Made by a program: the position numbers and the translations under genes. 64,000 nucleotides of DNA from Hetaerina americana (Eukaryota; Arthropoda; Insecta; Odonata; Calopterygidae), in contig JAKTNV010000003.1 in assembly GCA_022747635.1 (NCBI GenBank), positions 31,848,551 through 31,912,550 of the forward strand. The letters are read 5' to 3'. Under the pieces are notes generated by a model. That model was not told the origin of the DNA and searched no databases. It worked only from the letters and a program-made list of their open reading frames with translations. Position 1 is the first letter of the stretch. Each line of letters opens with the position of its first letter. Below, piece by piece: positions 1 through 10,169 of the stretch.

Positions 1-2652
1 GACAAAAAAGAAGGAGTCATCACCGAAATCACTGTCGATAAAAGAAAAATCATCGTAGGGGTTCTGTATACAAGAACGCACGACCGTCTCCCAATCAAGG
101 CCCTCTCACACATAACATCCCTACAGAAACCACACATAATCCTAGGGGACTTAAATGCCAGAAGCCAATCATTCCGAGACTCCATCACAACCGCTAAAGG
201 ACAGGAGTTAGAGCACTTTATACAACAACATAATATGATACGACTTGACATACAAACGCCGACTTTCATCGGCCGCGGAGCATCCTTCCCGGACCACGCA
301 ATTGTCTCACCCGACATCCTTAACCTCCTAGGTGACATCACGGTAGATGACTGCATAACTTCAGACCACCTACCATTTTCCTTTCCGTTTCTACTCTCGA
401 AAAGAACACACAGGCACACATTCACCAGGACAGACTACTCGAAGGTGGATTGGAAGTCCTTCAACGAATACATCGGCCGGGCAACTGCAAACATCTCGGA
501 GCCATCATCCGCAGAGGACATCGACGCTGCTGTGGACACGGTGACAGATGCCTTTCGGGAGGCAAGGAAGGACTTCCCCACCAAAACCATAAACCCCACA
601 CGCCCCCCTCTGCCACAACACATAGTTACCCTCATCAAAGGGAAGAGGAAACTATACCGCGATTCGATAAGGACGAAGGATCCATCACTAAAAACCGAGT
701 GGAATAGAACAAACGCCATTATTCGCAGGGCAACCACGCAATACAAGGAAACGGCCTGGGAGAACGCGTGCAAAACCTTAAATTACAGGGACGGTGGAAA
801 ATTTTGGAACAAGTTCAAGGTGCTGACCGGACAAAAAAGGAGGGGAACAACCAACCTCATTGGACCCGACGGGACACCAATCACGCCAATGGAGAAGGCA
901 GAAGAATTCCGCCGGGTACTTGACGGCGTATACCAACCTTTGGAGGACAACCTTTTCCGTGAAGACAACGTACTCATGGTGGAAGAGCATCTGGCCAACC
1001 TGCCGTACTCCTTACAGCCAACCCACGTCGCAAACCAGGAAGATGACATCACAGGAAAGATTGACGAAGACGATGTACTTTTTGCCCGCCCATGGAAAAA
1101 CACCGCACCGGGGGAAGATGGAATCACCAGCCGGCATATCAAGAATGCGCCATCATGCTATGCCGCTATGCTGAAAATATTCAACGGAATAATGACATTT
1201 GGCTACTACCCACTACAATGGCGGAAGATGACGACAATAATGCTGCCCAAGCCAGTGAAGGACACCAAGAAAGCGGAAAACTATAGACCAATATGTCTTA
1301 CTAGCAACCTGGGCAAATGGTTCGAAAGAATACTGGTCACCAGAATGAAATCAGTGTTTGAAAACAAAGACATCCTACCACAACACCAGTATGGTTTCCG
1401 CCCGGGGAGATGCACAGTGGACCCCCTAGCACTCTTCACCACAGAAACCGCGGAGGCCATTAATCAAAGGAAATTTATGGCAGCACTCTTCCTGGACATC
1501 GAAAGGGCGTTCGACCACGTATGGCACAACGGACTCCTGTACAAACTATCAACGATGCCAGAAGTTTCTCCCTCATTAATAAGAATTATTAATACTTTTT
1601 TGTCGAATAGGGTTGCTAGAGTGAAGGTGGGCAATACACTATCCAATCCCTTTTTTCCTTCAGCTGGAGTGCCTCAAGGCACAGTCCTGTCCCCGCTGCT
1701 CTTTGCAGCCTACTGCTGGGACATGCCAACAGATACCACAAGGAATCGGGGCGTAACAACTGCCCAATATGCGGATGACACGGCCATCTGGACGCCGGCA
1801 CAGACACCAGAATCGGCAATGGCACACCTCCAGAAACAAGCTAAAAAACTGGAAGAATGGTTCAGAAAGTGGCGACTACGGCCTAACCCCAAAAAATCCA
1901 CCCTTATCATCTTTACGAGTCACTTAGACCGAAGGATGGTGGGACTGCGACAACCCACACTTGGGCTCTGGCAGCAACAAATCCCGACGTCCAACTCCGT
2001 CAAATACCTGGGGGTCACTTTAGACAGACACCTTACATTTTATGCACACATCAGGGATGTATGGTCGAGATGCAGTCGTCGGAGTGGTCTATTGAGAGCA
2101 GTCCGGGCGAGAGGGAAGGGGGTCTCTGCGGAGTGCTGCCTGCTCCTATACAGGGCCTTTGTCCGCCCTGTTATGGAATACGCCGCGCTAGCAATCCTTC
2201 CCTTCAACAACACTCATATGACCATATGGGCCGCCCTGGAAAGGAGAGTGCTCAGGCAGCTGCATCTTCTGTTGCCCATGCATCCTAGTACTGACGTATA
2301 CTTAATTTCTAATACTGAACCTATCCTTCACAGGTTATGCCGTCTCCGCGCCAGGGCTGCAAACCGGATTGCCACCTACAACGAAACTCTCCTAGGGGAA
2401 ATAATGCAGAGTGCCAACGCAGTACTGGGGAAACGACCAAAGACGAAACTAATTTCCCCAGCAAGAATAATAAGCGACCAACTACACCTGTATTACGAAG
2501 AGACACACCTACCACCTTATCGTCTGGGCAGCATTCTACCAGTTCCCGAGAATCTACGCCCCATCGAGGAGTACCCACTCTTCCGAAAGAAAACGAAACG
2601 GAGAAAACAACAAGGGACTGAAGAAGAGCCGCAATTGGAAACAGCAGCGTAG
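1..2652 (+). CDS. Jockey-like LINE ORF2 (endonuclease-reverse transcriptase), 5' end outside window
   Basis: This frame is open from the first base to the TAG at 2650-2652, so the N-terminus lies outside the window. It begins inside an APE-type endonuclease: GDLNAR (145-162), a PDHAIVSPD segment near 286 and SDHLPF (361-378) match the catalytic motifs of LINE endonucleases. The reverse transcriptase follows: APGEDGITSRHI near 1105, YRPICLTSNLGKWFERIL, QYGFRPGRC, FLDIERAFDHVW, GVPQGTVLSPLLF, the active-site YADD box (1768-1779) and KYLGVTLD. These motifs and their order are typical of the Jockey superfamily. The protein would nick target DNA and prime cDNA synthesis there. No internal stop or frameshift is visible over more than 880 codons, unlike every other LINE in the window, so this is the youngest and possibly a functional ORF. 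Whether ORF1 and the 5' UTR exist cannot be seen. Confidence 0.93.
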   Translation, partial: DKKEGVITEITVDKRKIIVGVLYTRTHDRLPIKALSHITSLQKPHIILGDLNARSQSFRDSITTAKGQELEHFIQQHNMIRLDIQTPTFIGRGASFPDHAIVSPDILNLLGDITVDDCITSDHLPFSFPFLLSKRTHRHTFTRTDYSKVDWKSFNEYIGRATANISEPSSAEDIDAAVDTVTDAFREARKDFPTKTINPTRPPLPQHIVTLIKGKRKLYRDSIRTKDPSLKTEWNRTNAIIRRATTQYKETAWENACKTLNYRDGGKFWNKFKVLTGQKRRGTTNLIGPDGTPITPMEKAEEFRRVLDGVYQPLEDNLFREDNVLMVEEHLANLPYSLQPTHVANQEDDITGKIDEDDVLFARPWKNTAPGEDGITSRHIKNAPSCYAAMLKIFNGIMTFGYYPLQWRKMTTIMLPKPVKDTKKAENYRPICLTSNLGKWFERILVTRMKSVFENKDILPQHQYGFRPGRCTVDPLALFTTETAEAINQRKFMAALFLDIERAFDHVWHNGLLYKLSTMPEVSPSLIRIINTFLSNRVARVKVGNTLSNPFFPSAGVPQGTVLSPLLFAAYCWDMPTDTTRNRGVTTAQYADDTAIWTPAQTPESAMAHLQKQAKKLEEWFRKWRLRPNPKKSTLIIFTSHLDRRMVGLRQPTLGLWQQQIPTSNSVKYLGVTLDRHLTFYAHIRDVWSRCSRRSGLLRAVRARGKGVSAECCLLLYRAFVRPVMEYAALAILPFNNTHMTIWAALERRVLRQLHLLLPMHPSTDVYLISNTEPILHRLCRLRARAANRIATYNETLLGEIMQSANAVLGKRPKTKLISPARIISDQLHLYYEETHLPPYRLGSILPVPENLRPIEEYPLFRKKTKRRKQQGTEEEPQLETAA

Positions 2653-2909
2653 TGATAAAAGTGCCAGTGAATAATGTGTTTTAAACAAAGACGATTACTT
2701 ATTTATTTATACTATTTATACTATATTTTACATTCATGTTTATTTATTTATTTATTATTTATTTATTTATTTATTTATGGACATAACTGTTATGGACTTC
2801 CTTATGGCGGCCTGCGAAGGGTTTTTCGGGTTTCCCCTTCGCCTAGGGTAAATGCCAGGCCAATGCTACCCCGCGAAAAGATAAAAGATACATGCAATAG
2901 CTGAACGAA
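2653..2909 (+). other. 3' UTR of the Jockey-like LINE with (TTTA)n tract
   Basis: This non-coding tail follows the ORF2 stop. It holds an imperfect (TTTA)n tract at about 2697-2780. Downstream is a hairpin in which GCGAAGGG (2814-2821) pairs with CCCTTCGC (2835-2842) around a 13-nt loop. Such a structure could be the 3' recognition signal for the reverse transcriptase, but that is inference. The exact 3' end of the element is not defined, because no target-site duplication can be located with the 5' end missing. Confidence 0.55.
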
Positions 2910-3240
2910 AGACTTTATAAAACAGTTTTTAGACCCTGAAGAGGCGCACAGCCTAAAACAGGGCTTCCTTGTTTGTTGTACAACTTACTGTTTATATTTA
3001 CTGTTACATTGTTACCTGTTATTTGTTGCTTATAAATGTTATGTACAACAACCTGGATAAATAAACACCTTTTTGAATTGATTTTGAATTTGCTCTGCAC
3101 TTCACCCTGAAGACGATGGCAGAGTTAGCCGTCGAAACGTCGGTGCACACCACGCTGACCCGGTGGGAAACCCGAGAGAACTTCCTGAATACAATACGCC
3201 GGGAAAAACTGAGATCCTTCGAGGTCTATCTATTTAGTGT
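2910..3240 (+). mobile_element. Penelope-like element terminal repeat fragment(s)
   Basis: There is no coding sequence. The stretch carries a degenerate hammerhead-like core at 2936-2957 (CTGAAGA, a GGC/GCC stem, then TAAA instead of GAAA) and a complete hammerhead motif at 3103-3145. The sequence after the second ribozyme, including GACCCGGTGGGAAACCCGA (3157-3175), is shared with the minus-strand locus at 31776-31794. PLEs are known to carry minimal hammerhead ribozymes in their terminal repeats, which is why I assign this to a PLE. No PLE reverse transcriptase is attached here. Boundaries are approximate. Confidence 0.6.
3103..3145 (+). ncRNA. Hammerhead ribozyme motif, PLE type (minimal stem III)
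   Basis: In order, the motif has CACC (3103-3106), the core CTGAAGA (3107-3113), one extra C, stem II GATGGC/GCCGTC closed by a 7-nt loop, GAAA (3134-3137), CG, TC, then GGTG (3142-3145). CACC and GGTG pair to form a 4-bp stem I that begins exactly after the predicted cleavage base C3141. Stem III is only A-C/G-U with no loop, the minimal form described for metazoan PLE hammerheads and thought to act as dimers. The single extra nucleotide between CUGAAGA and stem II departs from the textbook core and may reduce activity. Cleavage itself cannot be seen from sequence. Confidence 0.72.
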
Positions 3241-5289
3241 TCCAAGAAAATTTTTATTTTCACGAAATACTGCGACAGATAATAAAAGTTGCGAATTTTA
3301 AAATTAAGAAACTAATCAGGTAATAAAAAAGTTGCCAATCAAACAAATATTCTCATAAGTTTGTACAGTAGATGGCTTGAAGATTAAGGAAATAAAATTT
3401 CAACCTTCAGTCTCTGTTTTCGTTCTAGCGCCGCCTGAGTGTACGAAAAACTCAGTTAAAACTAAAGTAAAATAACGCCAAAATTGACGATTACCACCAG
3501 ACAATTTCCATTCAAACATTAAAATTTCTTCAGAATGAAAAGCCCAAGGAAGAAAAATATGCTATTTACCTGAAATATCATCCACGGAAGCAGCGTGAAA
3601 GATAAACAGGGGATGAGGGAGAACGATTTTGCTTGTTACCGTCCAATAAATATAAACTAACTTTTTCATTTTGTCAACATTAAGTGAGAAAAGTTTTCAA
3701 TATAATACTGAGTATCTCTATTTACAATTCCATTAAAACGGATTTTTAAAAATTGTAAGGAAAATGTTGGTTGTCTATTACATTTTAAAAACGAAAACAA
3801 TGTTTAATTTATTTCATCGCCAGGAAAGTAAAGAAATAACACTTAGACCTGACATTACTTTAGCATAAATTTTACAAAGGGAACTTGGAAAAATTTGAGG
3901 CCACGATTCTTAGCGTATTACCAACCCTCTTAAATTATAAATTCCAAGGTTTTCACATTCCAAATCAGCATACAAATAATAGTATACTAATTTTCAGTGA
4001 GTTTCTAACAATGTCCTATTAAATAATAATTGAATCAATTATAAACTATTTTTTTGATCTTACTAATAATAAATGCATTGTTCATAGGGTATATATGTTA
4101 CTTACGGAGACGGAGAATGAGGAAAAGCTTTATAAAAGTCAATGCCAAACTGACTTTACAATAGTGTTCATGAAAACAGTGAAAGAGAATTTGACAGGAA
4201 CTTAGGTAAATACCTCTACGAATGGTCGAATACCCACGACCTCCTTGAAGTGCAGCTGAGAGGCTGGCATTGACCAAAATGTTTTTTAATCGCAGATTTA
4301 TGGTTTGTTTATGCGTTGTCAACACGACGAAGGGGGTCCCCAGAGCACGTGCCTCTCTCTGATTTATGGCGCACAGAGGAAGGTGGCGGCGGGGGATCGG
4401 TTCGGAAGGTCTGTAGCAGAGGAAGATGAAGAGGGATGGTTCGAAAATGACGAGGAGGCGTCGCGTAGCGGGTGAAGAATCAACTGTAGAGTGCTCAACG
4501 CACCATCTCGCGGCGAAATACCCTACTTCCAGAATATCAAAAAGCTTAGAGGTTGCGCGGGCAGCAAATAAATCAATGGCTGCCTCAATCACCATGACAG
4601 CATTACAACCTCGTTTATTTCACTCCGATGTTGATACACGGCTGAGATTCTTCTATTTAGCAGGTATCCCTAGGACATGAGGTCTTAAAATGAGACACTT
4701 TACCACCCTTCTACTAAGGTCATTTCATCGTAATAATCGTAAGCCCCCAATTGATTTTAGCATGCCTACTGTTTGCCTTACAAGATCAAATTTAATTTAG
4801 AGTAACAAAGGTTTGTGACCATTTGTCTGTGATCGTTTGTCTGTGATCGTTTGAAAAAGTAAAATAATCTCAAAAGTATAATAGTCGAATTATTGTTGCA
4901 TGGTGTTTAATAACATTTTAACAACTAATACATTTCTTGTAGTTCCGACTCGATTTTAATTTATATAAAACTGAACTTAAGCAGTTATGTAAATAATTGC
5001 TTAATTCATTCACTGTTAGCTGTGTATTTGAGAGAATAACAACAGCTTATTTAACACTACGAATGAACAGCAATTCGAGATTTACTATTGGTATACGTAC
5101 CACGATACCTTTCATAGATTTATTCCACAATAACTGCGGTGTTTACACGGCTAAGAGACAAAAGGACCTAATCCTTATTTCAAGAAATATTAAACACAGA
5201 CGTTCGTATATTTACAGGGCGCATTGACTACTCGCATAATTCAAATTTGAAGGGAATTATTTATGCCCCAATCTTTTGACTCTCCGCAC
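3241..5289. other. No gene recognised
   Basis: AT-rich sequence without a recognisable protein, RNA or repeat family. A more GC-rich patch at about 4200-4680 holds open frames on both strands but no motif. Near 4830-4857 a 14-bp unit containing TTTGTCTGTGATCG is repeated in tandem. Confidence 0.5.
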
Positions 5290-5465
5290 ACCTCCGATGG
5301 GGTCCCGATAATCCTTGTCATAAAACCTATTAAATTGTCATCAGGTTTCCCAGGGTCCCTAAACACCAGGGAGACGCAACACCCATACCATGGGTGGAAC
5401 ACGAACCCATAACCTTTAGATTAGCAGGTGAGCGCGTTGCACACCTGACTAACCCGACCAGCAAT
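5290..5465 (-). mobile_element. tRNA-derived SINE, family E
   Basis: Read on the minus strand, an A-box-like segment TTAGTCAGGTGTGC (within 5431-5449) lies about 35 nt before a B-box-like GGTTCGTGTTCC (5396-5407), the spacing of a tRNA-type internal RNA polymerase III promoter. The downstream body has no coding potential and ends loosely near 5290. No second copy was found in the window, so family membership rests on the promoter alone. Confidence 0.5.
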
Positions 5466-5479
5466 TGAGCAATGAATAT

Positions 5480-8400
5480 ACGATTCACTTCGAGATGATT
5501 TCCACAGCAATGCGAGGGCAAAATTTATTTGCATGAGTGGCGGGCATTTGGGAAAATGCGTTTTTCAGTCATTTATTTTTGTAAAGTAAGGCAAGCAATA
5601 TTTATGTTCCTGGCATTTGGCAATTTAATTTAAGAATCAATCGATATTAGCTTTTTATAAGGGCACCATTATTTCAGCGAAAACTTGTTCGCCAGCTCAT
5701 AATTTCTTCAAATATAATGCTTTAATGTAATTAATTTACGGAAGTGCTACCAATAGTAACTCATCTCTGCTTGTATCCATTTTCCATCAAACTGGTAAGA
5801 TATTCAATATTGAATCGCTGGTAAGGTAATCGATTACCATCAATTAGTTTTTTAAAATTTCTTATTCTCGCGGAGTTTATCAATCAGTATAGAAAAGAGT
5901 GAAATATGAATTCTCATACGAGGTTGCAAAGATCGGAGCGTTATTAGACTTCTATAACTAAATAATTACGCAATCATACATTTTCCAGTTCAAGTCTGAG
6001 TCCTCTCTCAAAATTATTTTTAGTTGCATAAATGTATTAAATGTTCCGCTGAAGATGACCCCCAGGGCACTAACGTTGACTTAGAGTAAGAGAAATCAGT
6101 GTGCATTTTTCAATCGCTTGTTTTTTAAACTTTTTTCAGAAAAGACCATACCACCTAGAAAAGTTCATTCCAAATTTCATTTTTGTTCGAGATCAACAAA
6201 AGCGGAGAATTTGAAAGGAAGAGTGGTTTCGGGAAAAGGAAGGGGATGGGAAAGAGGGTTGAATGGAAGGAGGCGCGGGCGTGAGGCGAGCTGCATTGGA
6301 GGGAATGGAGGAGGATGAAACGAGTTTTGCCGAGGGATAAAGCACGAGAAGCGATATTGGAAAAATATTTCCTCCTCTCACACCACCTCCCTTTCCAGCC
6401 ACCCCTCCCTTTCCCTTTTGCATGGACGAGCGTAAAAGATGGTTTCCCATACGGTGCTCTTCTTCTCGGAAAGCAAACGAATACTTATTTCCCCCTCCCT
6501 CATCCAAGTGGAACCTTAGCTCCCCCACTTTTCCTCCTTTTTTTACAAATTTTATTTCCAAATTTTATATTTCCATTTTCCGCTTTGATAAAAAATTGTC
6601 TCCTTATCTCGAACAAGCTATGTCTTCTTCTCCTTTCCTCCCGCGGTTTTCTAACTCAAATGGAGACGTCCCTGCCAGGGAAAAAATCACTGTTGCTTCC
6701 TTCGTTCTATTATTCTTGCGGTATATTACCGCAAATAACTCCTCCTCTTATTATATTTTAATTTTTTAGCAGAAATGTATTCCTTTCAATTCCTTCAGAA
6801 CTTCAGCTTCTGCGCACATCACAAAGTGATTAGCAAAAGGAATTTTCTGCTTCCCTTTTGTTTATTTAACGGTATGTGATGGACAAATTTGAGGGCAATT
6901 TGAGGACAGGGCGATGAGCATGCCCCAATGTACCCGCTGCGCAAAAAATAAGTGTTGAAAGAAATTCTTATTACTACCTTTTCCGTTTATGAAAAACGCT
7001 TAAAAATAAATATCTATATAATTCCACAGGACGCCAGGGTTTTCACAGAAATGAGACGTTTTTTCCTACACTAATTTCTTCAAGGCAATAACTTTGGATG
7101 ATTCATTTGAAATGTTTAATTACATTATACAAACATTTGCAGGTTTGTCAATATTTATAACGGTTTATCAATAAATAAAAAATCCTCTTCTATCAGAATA
7201 GTTCACGCAGAGTTTTACGAGCGTTTTCAGCGTTTTCGTATCTCAAATTCACTCGATTAAGGTTTAGCTGAGCAGTATCAATTTTCAGTTGATACTTCAA
7301 TTCTTATTTGTAAAAATATAGTAGAGCTCTAGAATCATTGCCCAGTCTCCATTCGTCTTAATGATTTTAGGAATATTTCTTGAGCTTGAACACAGAATCT
7401 CCTGTCGATATTTTGGAGCCCAGGAAAAAATGTCTGCGTAAATCTTGCCTCTGTGCTTTATAGCGACTTTTCCCCGTTCTGCGCTCTCTGAGATACATTT
7501 TTCGAACCCTTCCTCCCTATTCTTATACTCTTCGCTCTTCTTCCCTCTCTCCTTCGCCGCACTATTTCCTTAATACTTTCCAACAGAACCCCTCCTCCTT
7601 TCCCTCTGTTCCCCCTCCCCCCTTCCGCCCACCCCCGCAACCAATCCAGCACAAGCGTCTCGCCGAATTTCTTTCCTTCTCTTTTACCGCTCGTTCAACT
7701 TCCATTCCCTCTTCTCGATTTGCCTTCTTTCTCTACTGTTTATTCCCCGTTATTCATTTCCCTCCTATCCACATCCCCCACAACCCCTCGCCAAGGCAGA
7801 CCCCTCTTGACTTTTCCTCCCGGCCCTGAAATCTCCCTCTTTCCAATAGTCGCGTCGGTTTACGCCACCTCCCCCACCATATCCCAGACTCTCGCGTTAC
7901 CATCCACGCGCTATCTTGCTTCCCTTTTAAGACTTCCACTCCACTGAGTTTCACTCTGTAGTTGGGGCGAAATAATCTATCCCTCGAACCACCTCTTCGG
8001 TTCTTCTACTCGGTCCGCCACACATTCCGCCATCCTCTCCGCCCGACTAACGCTAACCCCTCCCCCCCACACACACACATTGCCATCCAGAAACTAATGC
8101 GTTACCAAGGCGAATGACACCTCGAACCTCCTGATCATCTTATAAACTCAGAAAACCTTTATCACATCTATTTCCCATTAATCAAGATTCCCTCAAGTTA
8201 CATAAGGATAGAAACACTGAATCATTGTAAAGAGAGTGACATACAGCTATTCGGATTTCGGGTTATGATGCATAAAAAGCATCAAATAGCAGATATGAGC
8301 TGAGGTTCAAGGTTTTACGGTAGATTTCTAAAAGTTGAAAATAACATCACTGCGCCAGCAACAAAGCCAAAGGATCAATGATGCTCAATATTTGTGCTGG

Positions 8401-10165
8401 CTATAGGCCTGTTTACAAGCGGGTAACGTTTTTATTTATATTTTTTATTTATTTATTTCAGAATTTTCTCCCCAAAAGACTACAAGTAAATATTTTTGAG
8501 TGTCAATTGATTCATTTATTCATCTGACACCTGCATGCCTTTCTTTTTCAACCAAGTTTTTTTTTCATTGATGGCAGAGTAATAATTCAATATCTTCGTT
8601 CACTTTCTTGAAGATCAAAATTCATATTGCATGATTCCCAATGTTCTGAGGGCATACGTGTAATAAGAGTAATATCGTTCTTGAATTGAATTTTAACTTT
8701 TTATGCCACTGATATAATTAACTCACGTACAAAACTACATCTCCAACGATAGTGTACATTCAATTGCCGACGTTCATGGGCAAGGTATTCTCTATGTTTC
8801 GGTATATTTTCTGACCGTGACCTAACTGTATTTATTTTCCGACTTTCCCAGGCTCAGAATTTATAGATTTTGAGATTAACGTCCAAAAATGCGGCATTCT
8901 CGTTTCCAATCAGCCGAAAAACACGTCGTTATATTATTGAAAGGAAATATAATCGTAATTTCTTTCGGCAAAGACTACGGTGAAAATAATTGATGTAGAC
9001 GCCATTTCTGGAGATTAAGATTCATTTTCAAAAGTAATAAATCAGTTTAACCCTGTTTCACTAAATATTTTATCCCCATAGAATGAATGATGAACTACAT
9101 TCAGAGGGCTAAAGAAATTTTGATTCACGTGAGGAAAATTTCGTATTTCACCTATAAGCAAATGAACTTCTATATAGTCCACGTTCACATTGAAAGTCGG
9201 CACGACCTCTCGTATGTCCAGGGCTATAAAAACTTGGCCAATAGATGACGAACGAAAAATGTGTACTACCAGGTCTCGGACAGGGAGTATTGCATGTGAC
9301 CTTCTTCGCCTTACATCCGGCGCCAGAACTCTTGAGAACTTTGAATCAGTAAATGCGCTGACGCAAGTCAAATTATGTCGCTTCCAATTGCACTGGCTTT
9401 CCTCAATGACCAATTACGTTTGGAGAAATCAGTTGGCCCACATACCGTAGGATCCCTGAACTTGTCTCATTTCATGTCTCTAGGTGGCAAAGTTTTCGTG
9501 CTAAAGAAATCGCTAGTGAAAAACTCTGAAATATCTCTTTCACTGCGATTAGTTTTTGCTTTAACTTTTGTAGGTCATTTCAGATCAATATTAAAGACAT
9601 CGGATAGAGAGTCCTGTGCAAAGTGATACATGTATGAGTACGGATAATCGCGTTGTGGGCAATTTTTAGATTGCACACCTTAAGTAGAGCGTTCTATCAT
9701 AAAACATAAAATTTTGAATGAAGGGCAATAAAATCGTACATTAATGTTTCCCAAAAACTGCCATCAAGTGTGGAATACTAGAAGAAGTAAAGGGCCAAGT
9801 GCATTTTTAATTTCATTTATGCTCTTCTCTGATTTTACGCCTGAGAAGATGGAACTGATAATAATGATTATCTGCGTATAGAATGCTTCCAGTTTCCCTG
9901 CAATTACCTCAATTCATTCCTTAGAGGAAAGTATTCTTTTCCCCAAATACACTGTTTCAAAGACATTAGTTGGCAAAAACATAGATACTGAGTCTGCAGT
10001 ATCAATGTAAAACCGATAGAGAGAAAGAGTACGAAGGTGTATTTTCTAAAGCTGATTTATTGCATCCTTTTAATGTGGTATGATACTTGTTGTCCGAGCA
10101 ACAGAATATCTCGCCTTGGCTCTGCACCAAATATTTGATTTAATTATATATTGAATGTCATTTTG
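5480..10165. other. No gene recognised; contains a pyrimidine-rich tract
   Basis: Mostly AT-rich unique-looking DNA. At 6200-6320 the plus strand is purine-rich, and at about 7490-8080 it is strongly C/T-rich with few purines, which creates long but meaningless open frames. A short (CA)n run lies near 8070-8080. No conserved protein motif was found in any frame. Confidence 0.5.
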
Positions 10166-10169
10166 GCAG

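Noticed and set aside
4098..4595. Open minus-strand frame of 165 codons
   Set aside because: It has no recognisable domain, signal or neighbour, and an overlapping plus-strand frame is also open. GC-richer composition explains the length.
9042..9626. Overlapping open frames on both strands around 9.0-9.6 kb
   Set aside because: No motif, no repeat relation and no splice-like structure that would favour one frame.
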